Assembly (NCBI RefSeq): GCF_001642575.1
Contig: NZ_LXNG01000001.1
Coordinates: forward strand, 1-64,000
From: Xanthomonas floridensis
GTDB lineage: Bacteria > Pseudomonadota > Gammaproteobacteria > Xanthomonadales > Xanthomonadaceae
DNA: 64,000 nucleotides
Direction of reading: 5' to 3'
Within the stretch, counting starts at the first letter, position 1. Each line of letters starts with the position of its first letter. Under the pieces are notes generated by a model that was not told the origin of the DNA, made no database searches, and worked only from the letters and a program-made list of their open reading frames with translations. This document shows positions 28,717 to 38,599 of the stretch, in pieces. A program made the position numbers and the translations under genes.

Positions 28717-28988
28717 ATGGCCTCCGGCCAGTAGGTGCCGCGCTCGAACGATGGTGCGATGCCGCGCGGGAGAAGCGCATCACACCGGGGATCTGGGAAC
28801 CAGCTCTGGCAGCCAAGCCAACTTGCCCTTACTCAAGGGGCCGCGGGAGAGTGGCCGAGGGCTCCGCGTTTGGCATAACCAGCATGCAGATTTGCTAATG
28901 GCAATGCCGTCGGGCGGACACTGGCGGCTGAGTAGGAAAATTCTTACGTGACACAGTTCACATCAAAGGCTACATTCCGACAAACGGA

Positions 28989-29180
28989 GTGAAGAAATCG
29001 TCACACACCGCCGTCATAGAGAGCGTGGACGGCGCGTCAGGAGAACCGGCGCTCATAGACACTGCCTCGGGGGAGGGGTTTCGCATGCATCTGCTCAGAA
29101 AGTTCCAGTTTCCGGTCAAGACCGCGATGGTGGTGGGCTATGTCCTGGTGGTCAGGGAAGCCCTGGTGCTGTGGTCCTGA
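28989..29180 (+). CDS. Small hypothetical protein, uncertain
   Basis: This possible 63-residue product starts at GTG 28989 with ACGGA upstream. It contains a moderately hydrophobic C-terminal helix (AMVVGYVLVVREALVLWS). The preceding 60 bases are unusually AT-rich for the window (near TTCTTACGTGACACAGTTC), which could be a promoter. There is no recognised family. Confidence 0.35.
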   Translation: MKKSSHTAVIESVDGASGEPALIDTASGEGFRMHLLRKFQFPVKTAMVVGYVLVVREALVLWS

Positions 29181-29244
29181 TCGGGCTTGGCTACATCGAG
29201 GCGTAAGCTGCCGGGTATCGCCGATCGATACCCGACGTTGCGTC

Positions 29245-29853
29245 TCACTCGCGGTCCACCCAACCGCGCTGGCGTGCCGCCTCCAGGTCGCTGGGGGTGT
29301 CCACATCCAGCGCCAGCGCCGGCGCGCTGATGCAGCCCAGGGTTTCTACATCCAGGCCTGCGAACAGGCCGCGCAAGCCGTTGTCGCCGGTCAGCGCCAC
29401 GTCTGCCCAGGCGGCATGCGTGACCACGGCCGGGATGCCGCGCACACCGGCGTAGCCGCTGGTAGCACACCCGGAACTGGCCCGATCGGCCTCCTCCAGC
29501 AGGGCCCGCAGATGCGGCGCGTCCAATGCCGGTTGGTCGCAGCCCAGGATCAGGCTACGGCGCAGAGCGGCGTCGCCCTGGATATGCCGGCGCAACGCCG
29601 CAAGGCTGGACCCCATGCCATCGGACCAGTCCGCGTGCGTCAGCACTTCCACCTCAAGCCCGTGCAGCACCTCGGCAAGCCTGTCCGCATCCGCCCCCAG
29701 CACGACGACGCACCGGCGTGGCGCGGTCTGTAATGCGATACGTGCCGCACGTCGCAGCAACGTTTCGCCATCGCGCATCAGCAATTGCTTGGAACGTCCC
29801 AGCCGCCGTCCGGCACCGGCAGCCAATAGCAACGCCGCATGATCGTTGCTCAT
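29245..29853 (-). CDS. MobA/MocA-like nucleotidyltransferase (molybdenum cofactor cytidylyltransferase)
   Basis: The 202-residue product has the nucleotide-binding start LLLAAGAGRRLGRSKQLL and the metal-binding LILGCDQPALDAPHL. MocA-type enzymes convert molybdopterin to its cytosine dinucleotide form, the cofactor of xanthine dehydrogenase-family aldehyde oxidoreductases. A paoABC-like set with an XdhC chaperone is encoded on the same strand 600 bases upstream, so it probably supplies that enzyme. Confidence 0.88.
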   Translation of the reverse strand: MSNDHAALLLAAGAGRRLGRSKQLLMRDGETLLRRAARIALQTAPRRCVVVLGADADRLAEVLHGLEVEVLTHADWSDGMGSSLAALRRHIQGDAALRRSLILGCDQPALDAPHLRALLEEADRASSGCATSGYAGVRGIPAVVTHAAWADVALTGDNGLRGLFAGLDVETLGCISAPALALDVDTPSDLEAARQRGWVDRE

Positions 29854-30454
29854 GCTCCAGGATCGCGTTGCATGGATTTAAGCGCTTGCCTGCAGCGTCG
29901 TGGCAAGGCCGAGGCTGACATAGAGCGTGGGCGGTGGCGCGGTTGGCGCGTGCGGCAGGCTGATGCATGCGAGTCGATGACGCATCGATCGCAGAGCACG
30001 TCGTCACTGGAAACAAAGACAGGAGACATGGCGACGTCTTACAAAGTGGAGACGAACCCAGCGTAGAGATCGGACTGTGCGTGCGAGGTGACTGCACACG
30101 GCAACCGCGGCATTGCGTGCTCGCGTAGTACGCGCATGACGCACATTGCGCGCAGCGCTGGAACGCTCTGCGTTCGTGATGCCCGGTCCTGTCAGCTGTC
30201 ACGCACGGGCTTGGCACACATCAGAAGCGCGTTGCGCAGATGCACGCGCCGCACTGGATCAAGCGCAATGCCATTGGCGCAGCGCACTCACGGCAATCCA
30301 CTTGGCGGCGGCAACACCGCCACCGGACGTGCGAGGCCAGGTTTCCATCGAATCGTGGCCGTGTGCAGGCGTATCGGATGCGCCTCGTGGGCATAGATCT
30401 GCCGCTTGTTCGTGAAGCAACACGGGCGCCAGACGCGCCCCCTTGTTGCGAACG
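29854..30454. other. Gene-free spacer between the xdhC-like and mocA-like genes
   Basis: No gene is supported in these 600 bases. A 12-codon frame after AGGAG at 30022-30066 is too short to judge. Plus-strand open stretches around 30240 are shadows or carry no ribosome-binding site. The spacer makes it likely that the mocA-like gene has its own promoter. Confidence 0.5.
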
Positions 30455-31480
30455 TTATCTATGTGCGTGCACGCCTGCGAAACTGACCTGCACGTCCGCT
30501 ACTGCCTGCGTGGCTTCGGCGATGATGCCGAGCGCGATGGTGTGCGGCGACGACCATCCCATGCGCCAGCCGGCAGGCAGCCGCAGGCGCGCGAGTGCTG
30601 CATCGTCATGCCCGAGGGCGCGCAGTGCCTGCAGGCGCGCTTCGCGCTTGTGCCGGCTGCCCAGGATCCCGATGCACGCAACGTTGGATGCCAGGCCGCG
30701 AGATGCAACCTGCAGGTCGATCTCGCTATCGTGCGCCAGGCTGTACAACGCAGTGTTGGCGTCCAGCTGCAAGGCCACGAGCGCATCGCCCAGCGCGCGG
30801 CGATCGTAGTGTTCCGGCGCCAGACCGGGCGGCGGTTCGCTGGGGCCGTGCGGCCGCAGGACACGCAGTTCAAAGCCCATCTGGCTGGCCAGGGACACCA
30901 GCACCAGTAGCGCCGGATCGGCACCCACCACCACCACCCGCAACGGAGGGCGATGCACACGCACGAATTCGCTCGCATGCGCGTCCTGGGCGCTAACGGG
31001 ATAGCGTACCGCCCCGGTCATGCGATCAAGCGCAACATGAAATGCACGCCGGTGCTGGCGTGCATTGCGCCAACGTGCCAGGTGCTCCGCCAGATCCGGC
31101 ACCGGCCACACCAGCACCCCAATGCGTCCACCACAGCTGAGCTGGATATCCAGCACCTCGCTACCTTCGCCGTAGTCCAGCCAGCGTGGCCGCCCATCGC
31201 GCAGGGCAGCCAATGCTTCGTGCGTCACGGCCGCTTCCACGCAACCGCCGGACACATAGCCAGCCACCCTGCCGTCGGCGCTGATCGCCATCTCGCTGCC
31301 CAGTGGCCGCGGCGAGGATCCCTGCACATCGATCAAGGTGGCCATCGCAACGCGCTGCCCGGCACGCTGCCAGGCCGTCAAGACCGGCAGCAAATCCTCG
31401 TGCAAGGCATAGCCCGGCCACGCTGGCCACGCCGAGTCGGCCGGCGCCCCCTGCGTAACCGGTGCGACGACCGCGCTCAC
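30455..31480 (-). CDS. XdhC/CoxI-family molybdenum cofactor chaperone (PaoD-like)
   Basis: This 341-residue protein has the N-terminal XdhC domain (MATLIDVQGSSPRPLGSEMAI, YVSGGCVEAAV, SCGGRIGVLVWP) and the C-terminal Rossmann part (VVVVGADPALLVLVSLA and the late GSRHKREARL). XdhC-family proteins bind and insert the sulphurated cytosine-dinucleotide cofactor into the large subunit. It overlaps the paoC-like gene by four bases at ATGA, the last gene of that operon. Confidence 0.92.
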   Translation of the reverse strand: MSAVVAPVTQGAPADSAWPAWPGYALHEDLLPVLTAWQRAGQRVAMATLIDVQGSSPRPLGSEMAISADGRVAGYVSGGCVEAAVTHEALAALRDGRPRWLDYGEGSEVLDIQLSCGGRIGVLVWPVPDLAEHLARWRNARQHRRAFHVALDRMTGAVRYPVSAQDAHASEFVRVHRPPLRVVVVGADPALLVLVSLASQMGFELRVLRPHGPSEPPPGLAPEHYDRRALGDALVALQLDANTALYSLAHDSEIDLQVASRGLASNVACIGILGSRHKREARLQALRALGHDDAALARLRLPAGWRMGWSSPHTIALGIIAEATQAVADVQVSFAGVHAHR

Positions 31481-33684
31481 GCGCGCAGCGACTCGGGCAG
31501 GTGCGGCAGCAGCTTCTCGAGCGTGACCGGGTAATTGCGCACGCGCACCCCGGTGGCGTGATAGACCGCATTGGCGATCGCCGCCGCCACGCCGCAGATG
31601 CCAAGCTCGCCCACGCCTTTGGCCTTCATCGGCGAGGACATCGGGTCGCTTTCTTCCAGGAAGATCACCTCCTGGTGCGGGATATCCGCATGCACCGGCA
31701 CTTCATATCCGGCCAGATCGTGGTTGACGAAGAAGCCGAAGCGTTTGTCCACCGCCAGCTCTTCCATCAACGCCGCACCCGCACCCATCGTCATGCCGCC
31801 GATGACCTGGCTGCGCGCCGACTTGGGGTTAAGGATGCGCCCGGCGGCGCAGACCGCAAGCATGCGGCGAATGCGTATTTCCGCAGTGGCGATATCCACG
31901 CCGACCTCGACAAAATGCGCACCGAAGGTGGACAGCTGCTGTTTCTTCGCCAGGTCGCCGAATTCGATCTTGTCTTCCACCATCAATGCACCGTTGGCGG
32001 CCGCATCGCCAAGCGCGATGCGTTTGCCACCGGCACGCACATGGCCATCGGCGAACTCGGCCTTGGCCGGGTCCAGCCCGAGCCGGGCGGCCACGGCCTC
32101 GCGCAATTTCACCGATGCGGCATAGACACCGGCAGTGGAACTGTTCGCCCCCCACTGCCCGCCCGACCCAGCCGACGCGGGGAAACTGGAATCGCCCAGC
32201 CGCACATCCACCCAGTCCAGCGGCACGCCCAGCATCTCTGCGGCGGTCTGCGCAATGATGGTGTAGGAGCCGGTGCCGATGTCGGTCATGTCGGTTTCCA
32301 CCACCACGCGCCCACCCTGCTCCAGCCGCATGCGCGCACCGGATGTCATCACCGGCGCATTGCGAAACGCCGCGGCCACGCCCATTCCGACCAGCCAGCG
32401 ACCGTCGCGCGTACTGGCAGGCCTGGCACTGCGCCTGGACCACTCGAACCGTTTGGCACCTTCCTCCAGACACTTGACCAGCTGCCGCTGTGAGAAGGGA
32501 CGCTGCGGATTTTCTGGATCGACCTGGGTGTCGTTGACGACACGGAATTTAACCGGATCCATCTGCAGTTTTTCCGCCATCTCGTCCATGGCGATCTCCA
32601 GCGCCATCAGCCCGGGCGCTTCGCCGGGCGCGCGCATCGCATTGCCTTCAGGCAAATCGAGCACGGCCAGGCGCGTGGCAGTCAGTCGATTGGCACCGGC
32701 GTACAGCAGCTGGGTCTGCGCGGCGGCGATCTCCGGTTCGCCATCGGGCAGGTCGCCAGACCAGGTTTCGTGGGCGATTGCGGTGAGCTTGCCGTCACGC
32801 GCCGCGCCGAGGCGGATGCGCTGTATGGTGGCCGGGCGATGCGTGGTGTTGTTGGCAATCAGCGGCCGCGGCAGCATCACCTTCACCGGGCGCCCAACCT
32901 CGCGCGCCGCCAGCGCCGCCAGCACCGCATCGGCACGCAGGAATAACTTGCTGCCGAATCCACCCCCCACGTAAGGCGACATGATCCGCACGTTCTCGCG
33001 CGGGATGCCGAGCGTGGTGGCCAGATCACGCGCGCCCCAGGCGATCATCTGGTTCGACGTCCAGACACTGAGCTTGTCGCCTTCCCACATCGCGATCGAT
33101 GCGTGCGGCTCCATCATTGCGTGCGAGTGATCCGGGGTGGTGTATTCGGCGTCGAGCTGTACCGGTGCCGCGCCAAATGCATTCGCGAAGTCGCCCACGC
33201 TGCTATTGGGGGCCCCGCCGGACTTGGTGACCTTGGCAGCGCCGCGCGCCTTTTCCAGATCGTAGGCACCCACGTGGCGACCATACTCCACCTTGATGAG
33301 TTGGCCGGCTGCACGCGCCTGCTCGAAGGTCTCCGCAATCACCACGGCAATGGCCTGATGGTAATGCTGGATTTCCGGCCCGCCCAACAGCTTGGCGGTA
33401 TTGAGCTTGCCCTTGTGCAACGCTCCGGCGTTCTGTGCGGTGACGATGCCCAGCACCCCGGGGGCATTGCGCGCTGCGCTCAGATCGATGCTGCGGATGG
33501 TGCCTTTGGCGATGCCTGCACCCACCACATGTCCATAGGCGGCGCGGCCAGGCAGATCGTGATGCTCGTAGGCGTACGGCGCCTGGCCGGTGGTCTTGAG
33601 TGGCCCATCGATGCGGTCCACGGGCTTACCCACGATCTTGAGTTGATCGATCGGGTTGGTTCCGGCTGGAGTGTCGAATTTCAT
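31477..33684 (-). CDS. paoC: Aldehyde oxidoreductase molybdenum-binding subunit (PaoC-like)
   Basis: This 735-residue xanthine dehydrogenase-family large subunit has the molybdopterin-binding motifs VGGGFGSKLFLRADAVLAAL and NAMRAPGEAPGLMALEIAMDE and the catalytic glutamate in KGVGELGICGVAAAIANAV. It oxidises aldehydes to acids. No export signal of its own is visible; in PaoABC the small subunit carries the Tat signal for the complex. It sits between the FAD subunit (one base gap) and the xdhC-like gene. Confidence 0.93.
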   Translation of the reverse strand: MKFDTPAGTNPIDQLKIVGKPVDRIDGPLKTTGQAPYAYEHHDLPGRAAYGHVVGAGIAKGTIRSIDLSAARNAPGVLGIVTAQNAGALHKGKLNTAKLLGGPEIQHYHQAIAVVIAETFEQARAAGQLIKVEYGRHVGAYDLEKARGAAKVTKSGGAPNSSVGDFANAFGAAPVQLDAEYTTPDHSHAMMEPHASIAMWEGDKLSVWTSNQMIAWGARDLATTLGIPRENVRIMSPYVGGGFGSKLFLRADAVLAALAAREVGRPVKVMLPRPLIANNTTHRPATIQRIRLGAARDGKLTAIAHETWSGDLPDGEPEIAAAQTQLLYAGANRLTATRLAVLDLPEGNAMRAPGEAPGLMALEIAMDEMAEKLQMDPVKFRVVNDTQVDPENPQRPFSQRQLVKCLEEGAKRFEWSRRSARPASTRDGRWLVGMGVAAAFRNAPVMTSGARMRLEQGGRVVVETDMTDIGTGSYTIIAQTAAEMLGVPLDWVDVRLGDSSFPASAGSGGQWGANSSTAGVYAASVKLREAVAARLGLDPAKAEFADGHVRAGGKRIALGDAAANGALMVEDKIEFGDLAKKQQLSTFGAHFVEVGVDIATAEIRIRRMLAVCAAGRILNPKSARSQVIGGMTMGAGAALMEELAVDKRFGFFVNHDLAGYEVPVHADIPHQEVIFLEESDPMSSPMKAKGVGELGICGVAAAIANAVYHATGVRVRNYPVTLEKLLPHLPESLRA

Positions 33685-33685
33685 G

Positions 33686-34636
33686 TCAGGCCCTCGCGTC
33701 GGCCAGGATCGCAGTCAAGGTGCGTTCGACCAGCGGCACCTTGAATGCGTTGTGTTCGGTGGGCTGTGCGCCTTCCAGCAGCACGGACGCAATGGCGCGC
33801 GCGCCCTGGCGCGATTGCGCTTCGGCAGCTTCGCTACGCCAGGGCTTGTGCGCCACGCCACCGACGCCAATACGGGCGGTTCCGTCGCGCTGCACGACGG
33901 CAGCCACCGACACCAAAGCAAATGCATAGGACGCGCGATCACGTACCTTGCGATACACATGCGTTCCGCCCAGCGGTTTGGGCAGCGTCACCGAGGTGAT
34001 CAACTCGCCCCTCTCCAGGACTGTTTCCAGGTGCGGCGTGGTACCCGGCGCGCGATAGAACTCCGCCAGCGGCACTGCACGGGTCTGTCCGTCCGGACGC
34101 ACGGTGTCCACCACGGCATCCAGTACACGCATGGCGATCGCCATGTCGCTGGGATGGGTGGCGATGCAGGACTCACTGGTGCCGATCACTGCCAACTGCC
34201 GATTGAAACCACCAATGGCCGCGCAACCACTGCCGGGCAGGCGCTTGTTGCACGGTTGGTTGGTGTCGTAGAAATACGGGCAGCGCGTACGCTGCAACAG
34301 ATTGCCTGCGGTGGTTGCACGGTTGCGCAGTTGGCCCGACGCGCCTGCCAACAGCGCGCGCGACAACACCGCATAGTCGCGGCGAACGCGCGCATCGGCA
34401 GCCAGATCGGTATTGCGCACCAGTGCACCGATGCGTAATCCACCTTCCGGCGTCGCCTCGATGGTGTCCAGGCTCAAGCCATTGACGTCGATCAAATGCG
34501 ACGGGGTTTCGATCTGCAGTTTCATCAGGTCCAGCAGATTTGTGCCGCCGGCAATGAATTTGGCCCCGGGTTGACGCGCGGCCTTGGCCGCAGCATCGGC
34601 TGGCGATGTAGCGCGCTCATAGCTGAAGGCCTTCAT
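33686..34636 (-). CDS. paoB: Aldehyde oxidoreductase FAD-binding subunit (PaoB-like) with [4Fe-4S] insert
   Basis: The product has 316 residues with the FAD motif [15 protein letters not shown] and the second site [16 protein letters not shown]. The segment [23 protein letters not shown] holds three closely spaced cysteines, which in E. coli PaoB belong to an extra [4Fe-4S] cluster not found in other xanthine dehydrogenases. It shares an ATGA overlap with the 2Fe-2S gene. Internal start 34636 is set by this overlap. Confidence 0.92.
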   Translation of the reverse strand: MKAFSYERATSPADAAAKAARQPGAKFIAGGTNLLDLMKLQIETPSHLIDVNGLSLDTIEATPEGGLRIGALVRNTDLAADARVRRDYAVLSRALLAGASGQLRNRATTAGNLLQRTRCPYFYDTNQPCNKRLPGSGCAAIGGFNRQLAVIGTSESCIATHPSDMAIAMRVLDAVVDTVRPDGQTRAVPLAEFYRAPGTTPHLETVLERGELITSVTLPKPLGGTHVYRKVRDRASYAFALVSVAAVVQRDGTARIGVGGVAHKPWRSEAAEAQSRQGARAIASVLLEGAQPTEHNAFKVPLVERTLTAILADARA

Positions 34637-35274
34637 GCGCGTTCTCCCGCTACATCGTTGATCGCTTCGACGATATTGGAATACGCACCACACCGGCAGA
34701 TGTTGCCGCTCATGCGCTCCTGCAATTCCGGGGTGGTGAGCCTGGCCCGGGCGGTGAGGTCTTCAGTCACGTGACTGGGGATGCCACGCTTGACCTCATC
34801 CAGCACCGCCACCGCCGAACAGATCTGGCCAGGCGTGCAGTAGCCGCATTGATACCCGTCGTGTTTGACGAATGCAGCCTGCATCGGATGCAACTTGTCC
34901 GGCGTTCCCAGGCCTTCGATCGTGGTGACCTTCGCCCCCTGGTGCATCACCGCCAACGACAGACAGGCATTCATGCGATGCCCATCCACGATCACCGTGC
35001 ATGCACCGCATTGCCCGTGATCGCAGCCTTTCTTGGTGCCGGTCAACTGCAGATGTTCGCGCAGCGCATCCAGCAAGGTGGTGCGGTTATCCAGGGTCAG
35101 CGTCACCGGCTTGCCGTTGACCTCGAACGCGACCTGGCTGGACGTATTGGCCGGCTCCGCCGCCTGCCGTTGCGCCACCGCATTGGCAGCCATCGATTGG
35201 GTAGCGGCGACACTGGCTGCGGACGCCGTGCCAGCGATCAATACCTCGCGACGGGTCATCTTGATGTCTCTCAT
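34633..35274 (-). CDS. paoA: Aldehyde oxidoreductase 2Fe-2S subunit with Tat signal (PaoA-like)
   Basis: This 213-residue subunit has a Tat signal ([19 protein letters not shown]) and two [2Fe-2S] sites: [12 protein letters not shown] with the later C in MNACLSL, and [10 protein letters not shown] with GNICRCGAY. It is the electron relay of the PaoABC complex and carries it to the periplasm. The start at 35274 has GGAG upstream; ATG codons at 35259 and 35331 are also in frame. Confidence 0.92.
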   Translation of the reverse strand: MRDIKMTRREVLIAGTASAASVAATQSMAANAVAQRQAAEPANTSSQVAFEVNGKPVTLTLDNRTTLLDALREHLQLTGTKKGCDHGQCGACTVIVDGHRMNACLSLAVMHQGAKVTTIEGLGTPDKLHPMQAAFVKHDGYQCGYCTPGQICSAVAVLDEVKRGIPSHVTEDLTARARLTTPELQERMSGNICRCGAYSNIVEAINDVAGERA

Positions 35275-35744
35275 GGCTGGCATCTCCAACAATGCTGGCT
35301 TGTACAGTTCTTTATCAATGTGCAGGGCCACCGGTCACAGGCGCGTGAGTGCAGCCTGCGCGATCGAGCCTGGGGTCACCCGATTCTAGGGATCGCCTGC
35401 ACCAGCATTGAAGTTGGAGTCTGCATGCGGTTATGAAACGTGCTCATCATTGGAGGTGTGTTGCCGTGCCGCTGTGTCATTGCGCGATGCGGTGGGACGT
35501 CAAGCGTTTGCAGCATCACCTGCGAACCGGGATTTGGGCGACACCTGCATTGCGGCGATGATGCGCGCGCCGCGCATCACCTGTCGGCGCGTCGCCAGCT
35601 CGCACGGTAGAGCGGCTGCCAAACCGTAAGCTCGCGGTCGCGGGTGCGCACGGCGCGCAGGAACCGCAGTGGACGCGTGCTACATGCCGCACCAAGCACC
35701 GGCCACGCCCGCCTGGCGGTGAGCGCAGTCGGCTTGTTGGCTGT
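35275..35744. other. Intergenic region between paoA and the alcohol dehydrogenase gene
   Basis: No supported gene in these 470 bases. Both neighbours are on the minus strand, so the part near 35275 should contain the paoABC promoter. Nothing resembling a known operator was recognised. Confidence 0.45.
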
Positions 35745-36752
35745 TCAAAACTCCAGCACGATCTTGCCCAGGTGGCCGCCCGCCTTCTGCAGCGCGAATG
35801 CCTCGCCGATGGCATCCAGCGGGTAGGCGCGGTCGATCACCGGGCGCAGCGGCAGGCCGTCCAGTGCACGCACCAGATCCTGCTGGTGCCGCCGGCTGCC
35901 GACAACCAACCCCTGCAGACGCTGCTGGCGCCCCATCATTTCGGCGGTCGGCACCGGGCCGGCGGCACCGGTCAATACGCCGATCAGGGCGATGTGCCCG
36001 CCCACGCGCGCCGCGCGGATCGATTGGGCAAGCGTTCCCGGCCCGCCGACTTCCACCACATGGTCCACACCGCGGCCGTCGGTGATCTCCAGCACCTGCG
36101 CAGACCACTGCGCATGCTGCCGATAGTTGATGACATGGTCGGCGCCAAGCGCACGCGCCTTTTCCAGCTTCTGGTCGGATGAGGACGTGGCGATCACAGT
36201 GGCGCCCATGGCCTTGGCGAACTGCAGCGCGAAGATCGACACGCCACCGGTGCCCAGCACCAGCACCGTGTCGCCCGCCTTCAGCCCGCCATTGACCACC
36301 AGCGCACGCCAGGCGGTGACGCCGGCGGTGGTCAGGGTGGCGGCCTGCGCATGGCTATAACCGGCCGGCGCATGCGTGAACGCGGTTGCGGCCGCCACGA
36401 CCGCAGACCGCGCATAGCCATCGACCCCGTCGCCTGGCGTGGTCGCAAACCCGGCCTGCAGCGGCTCACCGTCCAGCCACTGCGGAAAGAAGGTGGACAC
36501 CACATGATCGCCCACGGCGAACTCGCTGACCTCCGGCCCCACCGCTTCCACCACACCGGCACCGTCGGACATGGGAATGCGCCCGTCTGCGGTCGGCATG
36601 TGCCCAAGCACGACGCCCAGGTCATGGAAGTTGAGCGAACTTGCCTGAAGGCGCACGCGGATCTGACCACGCGCAGGCTGCCCGGGATCGGGCATGTCGA
36701 CCAAATGCAGTGCATCCAGGCCGGCGGGATGCGATAGACGAATGGCGCGCAT
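35745..36752 (-). CDS. Zinc-independent NAD(P)-dependent alcohol dehydrogenase / quinone oxidoreductase family (MDR)
   Basis: The 335-residue product has the MDR-fold signatures PMSDGAGVVEAVGPEVSEFAVGD (substrate domain) and the nucleotide-binding VLVLGTGGVSIFALQFAKAMGATVIATS. The usual cysteine-rich structural zinc loop is absent, so it is closer to quinone oxidoreductase-type or zinc-less members. The start at 36752 has AGGAG nine bases upstream. Divergent from the diguanylate cyclase gene, 262 bases apart. It might process aldehydes or alcohols beside the pao genes, but it is not clearly part of their operon. Confidence 0.85.
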   Translation of the reverse strand: MRAIRLSHPAGLDALHLVDMPDPGQPARGQIRVRLQASSLNFHDLGVVLGHMPTADGRIPMSDGAGVVEAVGPEVSEFAVGDHVVSTFFPQWLDGEPLQAGFATTPGDGVDGYARSAVVAAATAFTHAPAGYSHAQAATLTTAGVTAWRALVVNGGLKAGDTVLVLGTGGVSIFALQFAKAMGATVIATSSSDQKLEKARALGADHVINYRQHAQWSAQVLEITDGRGVDHVVEVGGPGTLAQSIRAARVGGHIALIGVLTGAAGPVPTAEMMGRQQRLQGLVVGSRRHQQDLVRALDGLPLRPVIDRAYPLDAIGEAFALQKAGGHLGKIVLEF

Positions 36753-37014
36753 TGGGGGCTCCTGAAGTGTGATCCAGGGACTGGATAGCATGCATGCCGT
36801 GATGCGAATGCAGTCGAGCTGGCTTGCATCGGTGTGCGCGGGATGCCGTGCGTCGCAGGCGCATCGTGCGCCGCCGTCAACCGAGCTGTTGCGCCCTGGT
36901 GAGCGGCCAATCACAGATCCGCATGCTGCCCCGGCGTCTGCACACGATTGCCGCGAGGCGCGCATAGGCTGGCACACCGGTTGCATCACCCTGCTGGACA
37001 GACAGGGAGCCACA

Positions 37015-38499
37015 GTGACGTCAACGACAAAGCGGCGGCGGCAACGTGCACAGCGCATCGCGTTGTGCTTCGTGCTGGTCGTGTCGTGGATGCTGTTGCT
37101 CGGGTCCGAATACTGGTCCATTCACGAGGAACGTGCGAGCGCACTGCGTAGTGCGGAGACGCAGTCGTCAAACCTGGCCAACTCGCTGGCGCAGCATGCC
37201 AGCGATACCTTGTCGATCGCCGATGCCGTGCTGTCGGGACTGGTGGCGCGTGTCGAACACGACCAGGGCGCTGCACGCGCGGGCGTGGCGATGCACGATT
37301 TCCTGGTGCGCGAGGCACGCCGCTCGGACCGGCTGCATGGCATCTTCATCTACGCCGCCGATGGCAGCTGGGTGAGTTCGTCGCTGGACAGCACGCCCCG
37401 AACGCACAACAACGCCGACCGCGCCTATTTCAAGTATCACCGCGATCACCGCGATGCGCTGTCGCTGGTCGGCCCACCGGTGCAGAGCCGCTCCGATGGC
37501 AGCTGGGTGATGACACTCAGCCGCCGGCTCAACACGCCCAACGGCGAGTTCGCCGGCGTGGTACTGGTCACGCTGCAATTGAAGTATTTCCAGCATTACT
37601 ACAGCACGTTCGACGTGGGGCCGCATGGCACCATCGGCATGATCAACGACGACGGCATCGTGCTGGTACGCCGGCCCGACCGACAGGGCGTGGTGGGCGC
37701 CTCGATCGCCGGCACCTCCATCTATGTCACCATGCGCGCACGCAAGCACGGTACCGCAACCTATCGCTCGCCGATCGATGGTGTGGAGCGTATCTCCAGC
37801 TTCGCGCCGGCGCGCCCGTATCCACTGACCGTGTTGACCGGCGTTTCGGTAGACGACGCGCTGGCAAGCTGGCGGCAAGCAGCACAGCAGCGCATCGTGA
37901 TCGCCACGCTCGGCTGCATGCTGCTGCTTGGCGTGGGGATCTGGCTGGACCTGCAGCTGCGCCGCATGCACCGCAACGAAGACCGGCTCAGCTCCGAGGC
38001 CTGGGTGGACGCGCTCACCGGCATCGCCAACCGCCGTGCGTTCGACCACCGGCTATCGCAGGCCTTGCAGGATGCCGTGCGCCAACAGTCGCCGTTATCG
38101 GTCCTGATGATCGATGTCGATCATTTCAAGCTCTACAACGACAGCTATGGGCATGTGAACGGCGATGCCTGCCTGCGCCTGATTGCCGGCGCCATCGCCG
38201 CTTGCTCGCGCCGCAGCGATGATGTTGCCGCCCGCTACGGCGGCGAAGAATTCGCCATGATCCTGCCGCATACCGACGCGGCCGGTGCGCTGCGCCTGGC
38301 TGATACGGTGCGTAGCGCCGTGGCCGAACTCGGCTTGATGCATCTGCCCAGCCCGACCAGCGCGCACGTCACCGTCAGTGTGGGCGCCGCCACCTTTGAG
38401 CCGGGCGAAGCTCCCCGCACCCCGGATGCGATCGTGCACGACGCCGATTCTGCGCTGTATCGCGCCAAGCAAGGCGGGCGCGATCGGACCTCTGCGTGA
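37015..38499 (+). CDS. Membrane sensor diguanylate cyclase
   Basis: The 494-residue product makes c-di-GMP. A periplasmic dCache/PAS-like sensor lies between two membrane segments (about 15-33 and 295-315), with the motif NADRAYFKYHRDHRDALSLVG typical of cache domains. The C-terminal GGDEF domain has DALTGIANRRAF, the active GGEEF at 409-413 and an inhibitory I-site RSDD (400-403) five residues upstream, so it is probably active and product-inhibited. It starts with GTG at 37015, with GGGAG upstream. There is no operon partner. Confidence 0.92.
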   Translation: MTSTTKRRRQRAQRIALCFVLVVSWMLLLGSEYWSIHEERASALRSAETQSSNLANSLAQHASDTLSIADAVLSGLVARVEHDQGAARAGVAMHDFLVREARRSDRLHGIFIYAADGSWVSSSLDSTPRTHNNADRAYFKYHRDHRDALSLVGPPVQSRSDGSWVMTLSRRLNTPNGEFAGVVLVTLQLKYFQHYYSTFDVGPHGTIGMINDDGIVLVRRPDRQGVVGASIAGTSIYVTMRARKHGTATYRSPIDGVERISSFAPARPYPLTVLTGVSVDDALASWRQAAQQRIVIATLGCMLLLGVGIWLDLQLRRMHRNEDRLSSEAWVDALTGIANRRAFDHRLSQALQDAVRQQSPLSVLMIDVDHFKLYNDSYGHVNGDACLRLIAGAIAACSRRSDDVAARYGGEEFAMILPHTDAAGALRLADTVRSAVAELGLMHLPSPTSAHVTVSVGAATFEPGEAPRTPDAIVHDADSALYRAKQGGRDRTSA

Positions 38500-38599
38500 G
38501 TTGCCAGCGGGCTCCGTGTCCGGCCTGAGTGCGCACTGGTATTCCTGCCGGGCAGTACGTGGGCACCAGGTGCGGTGGAGGTGCGTGTTGCACACCCAT

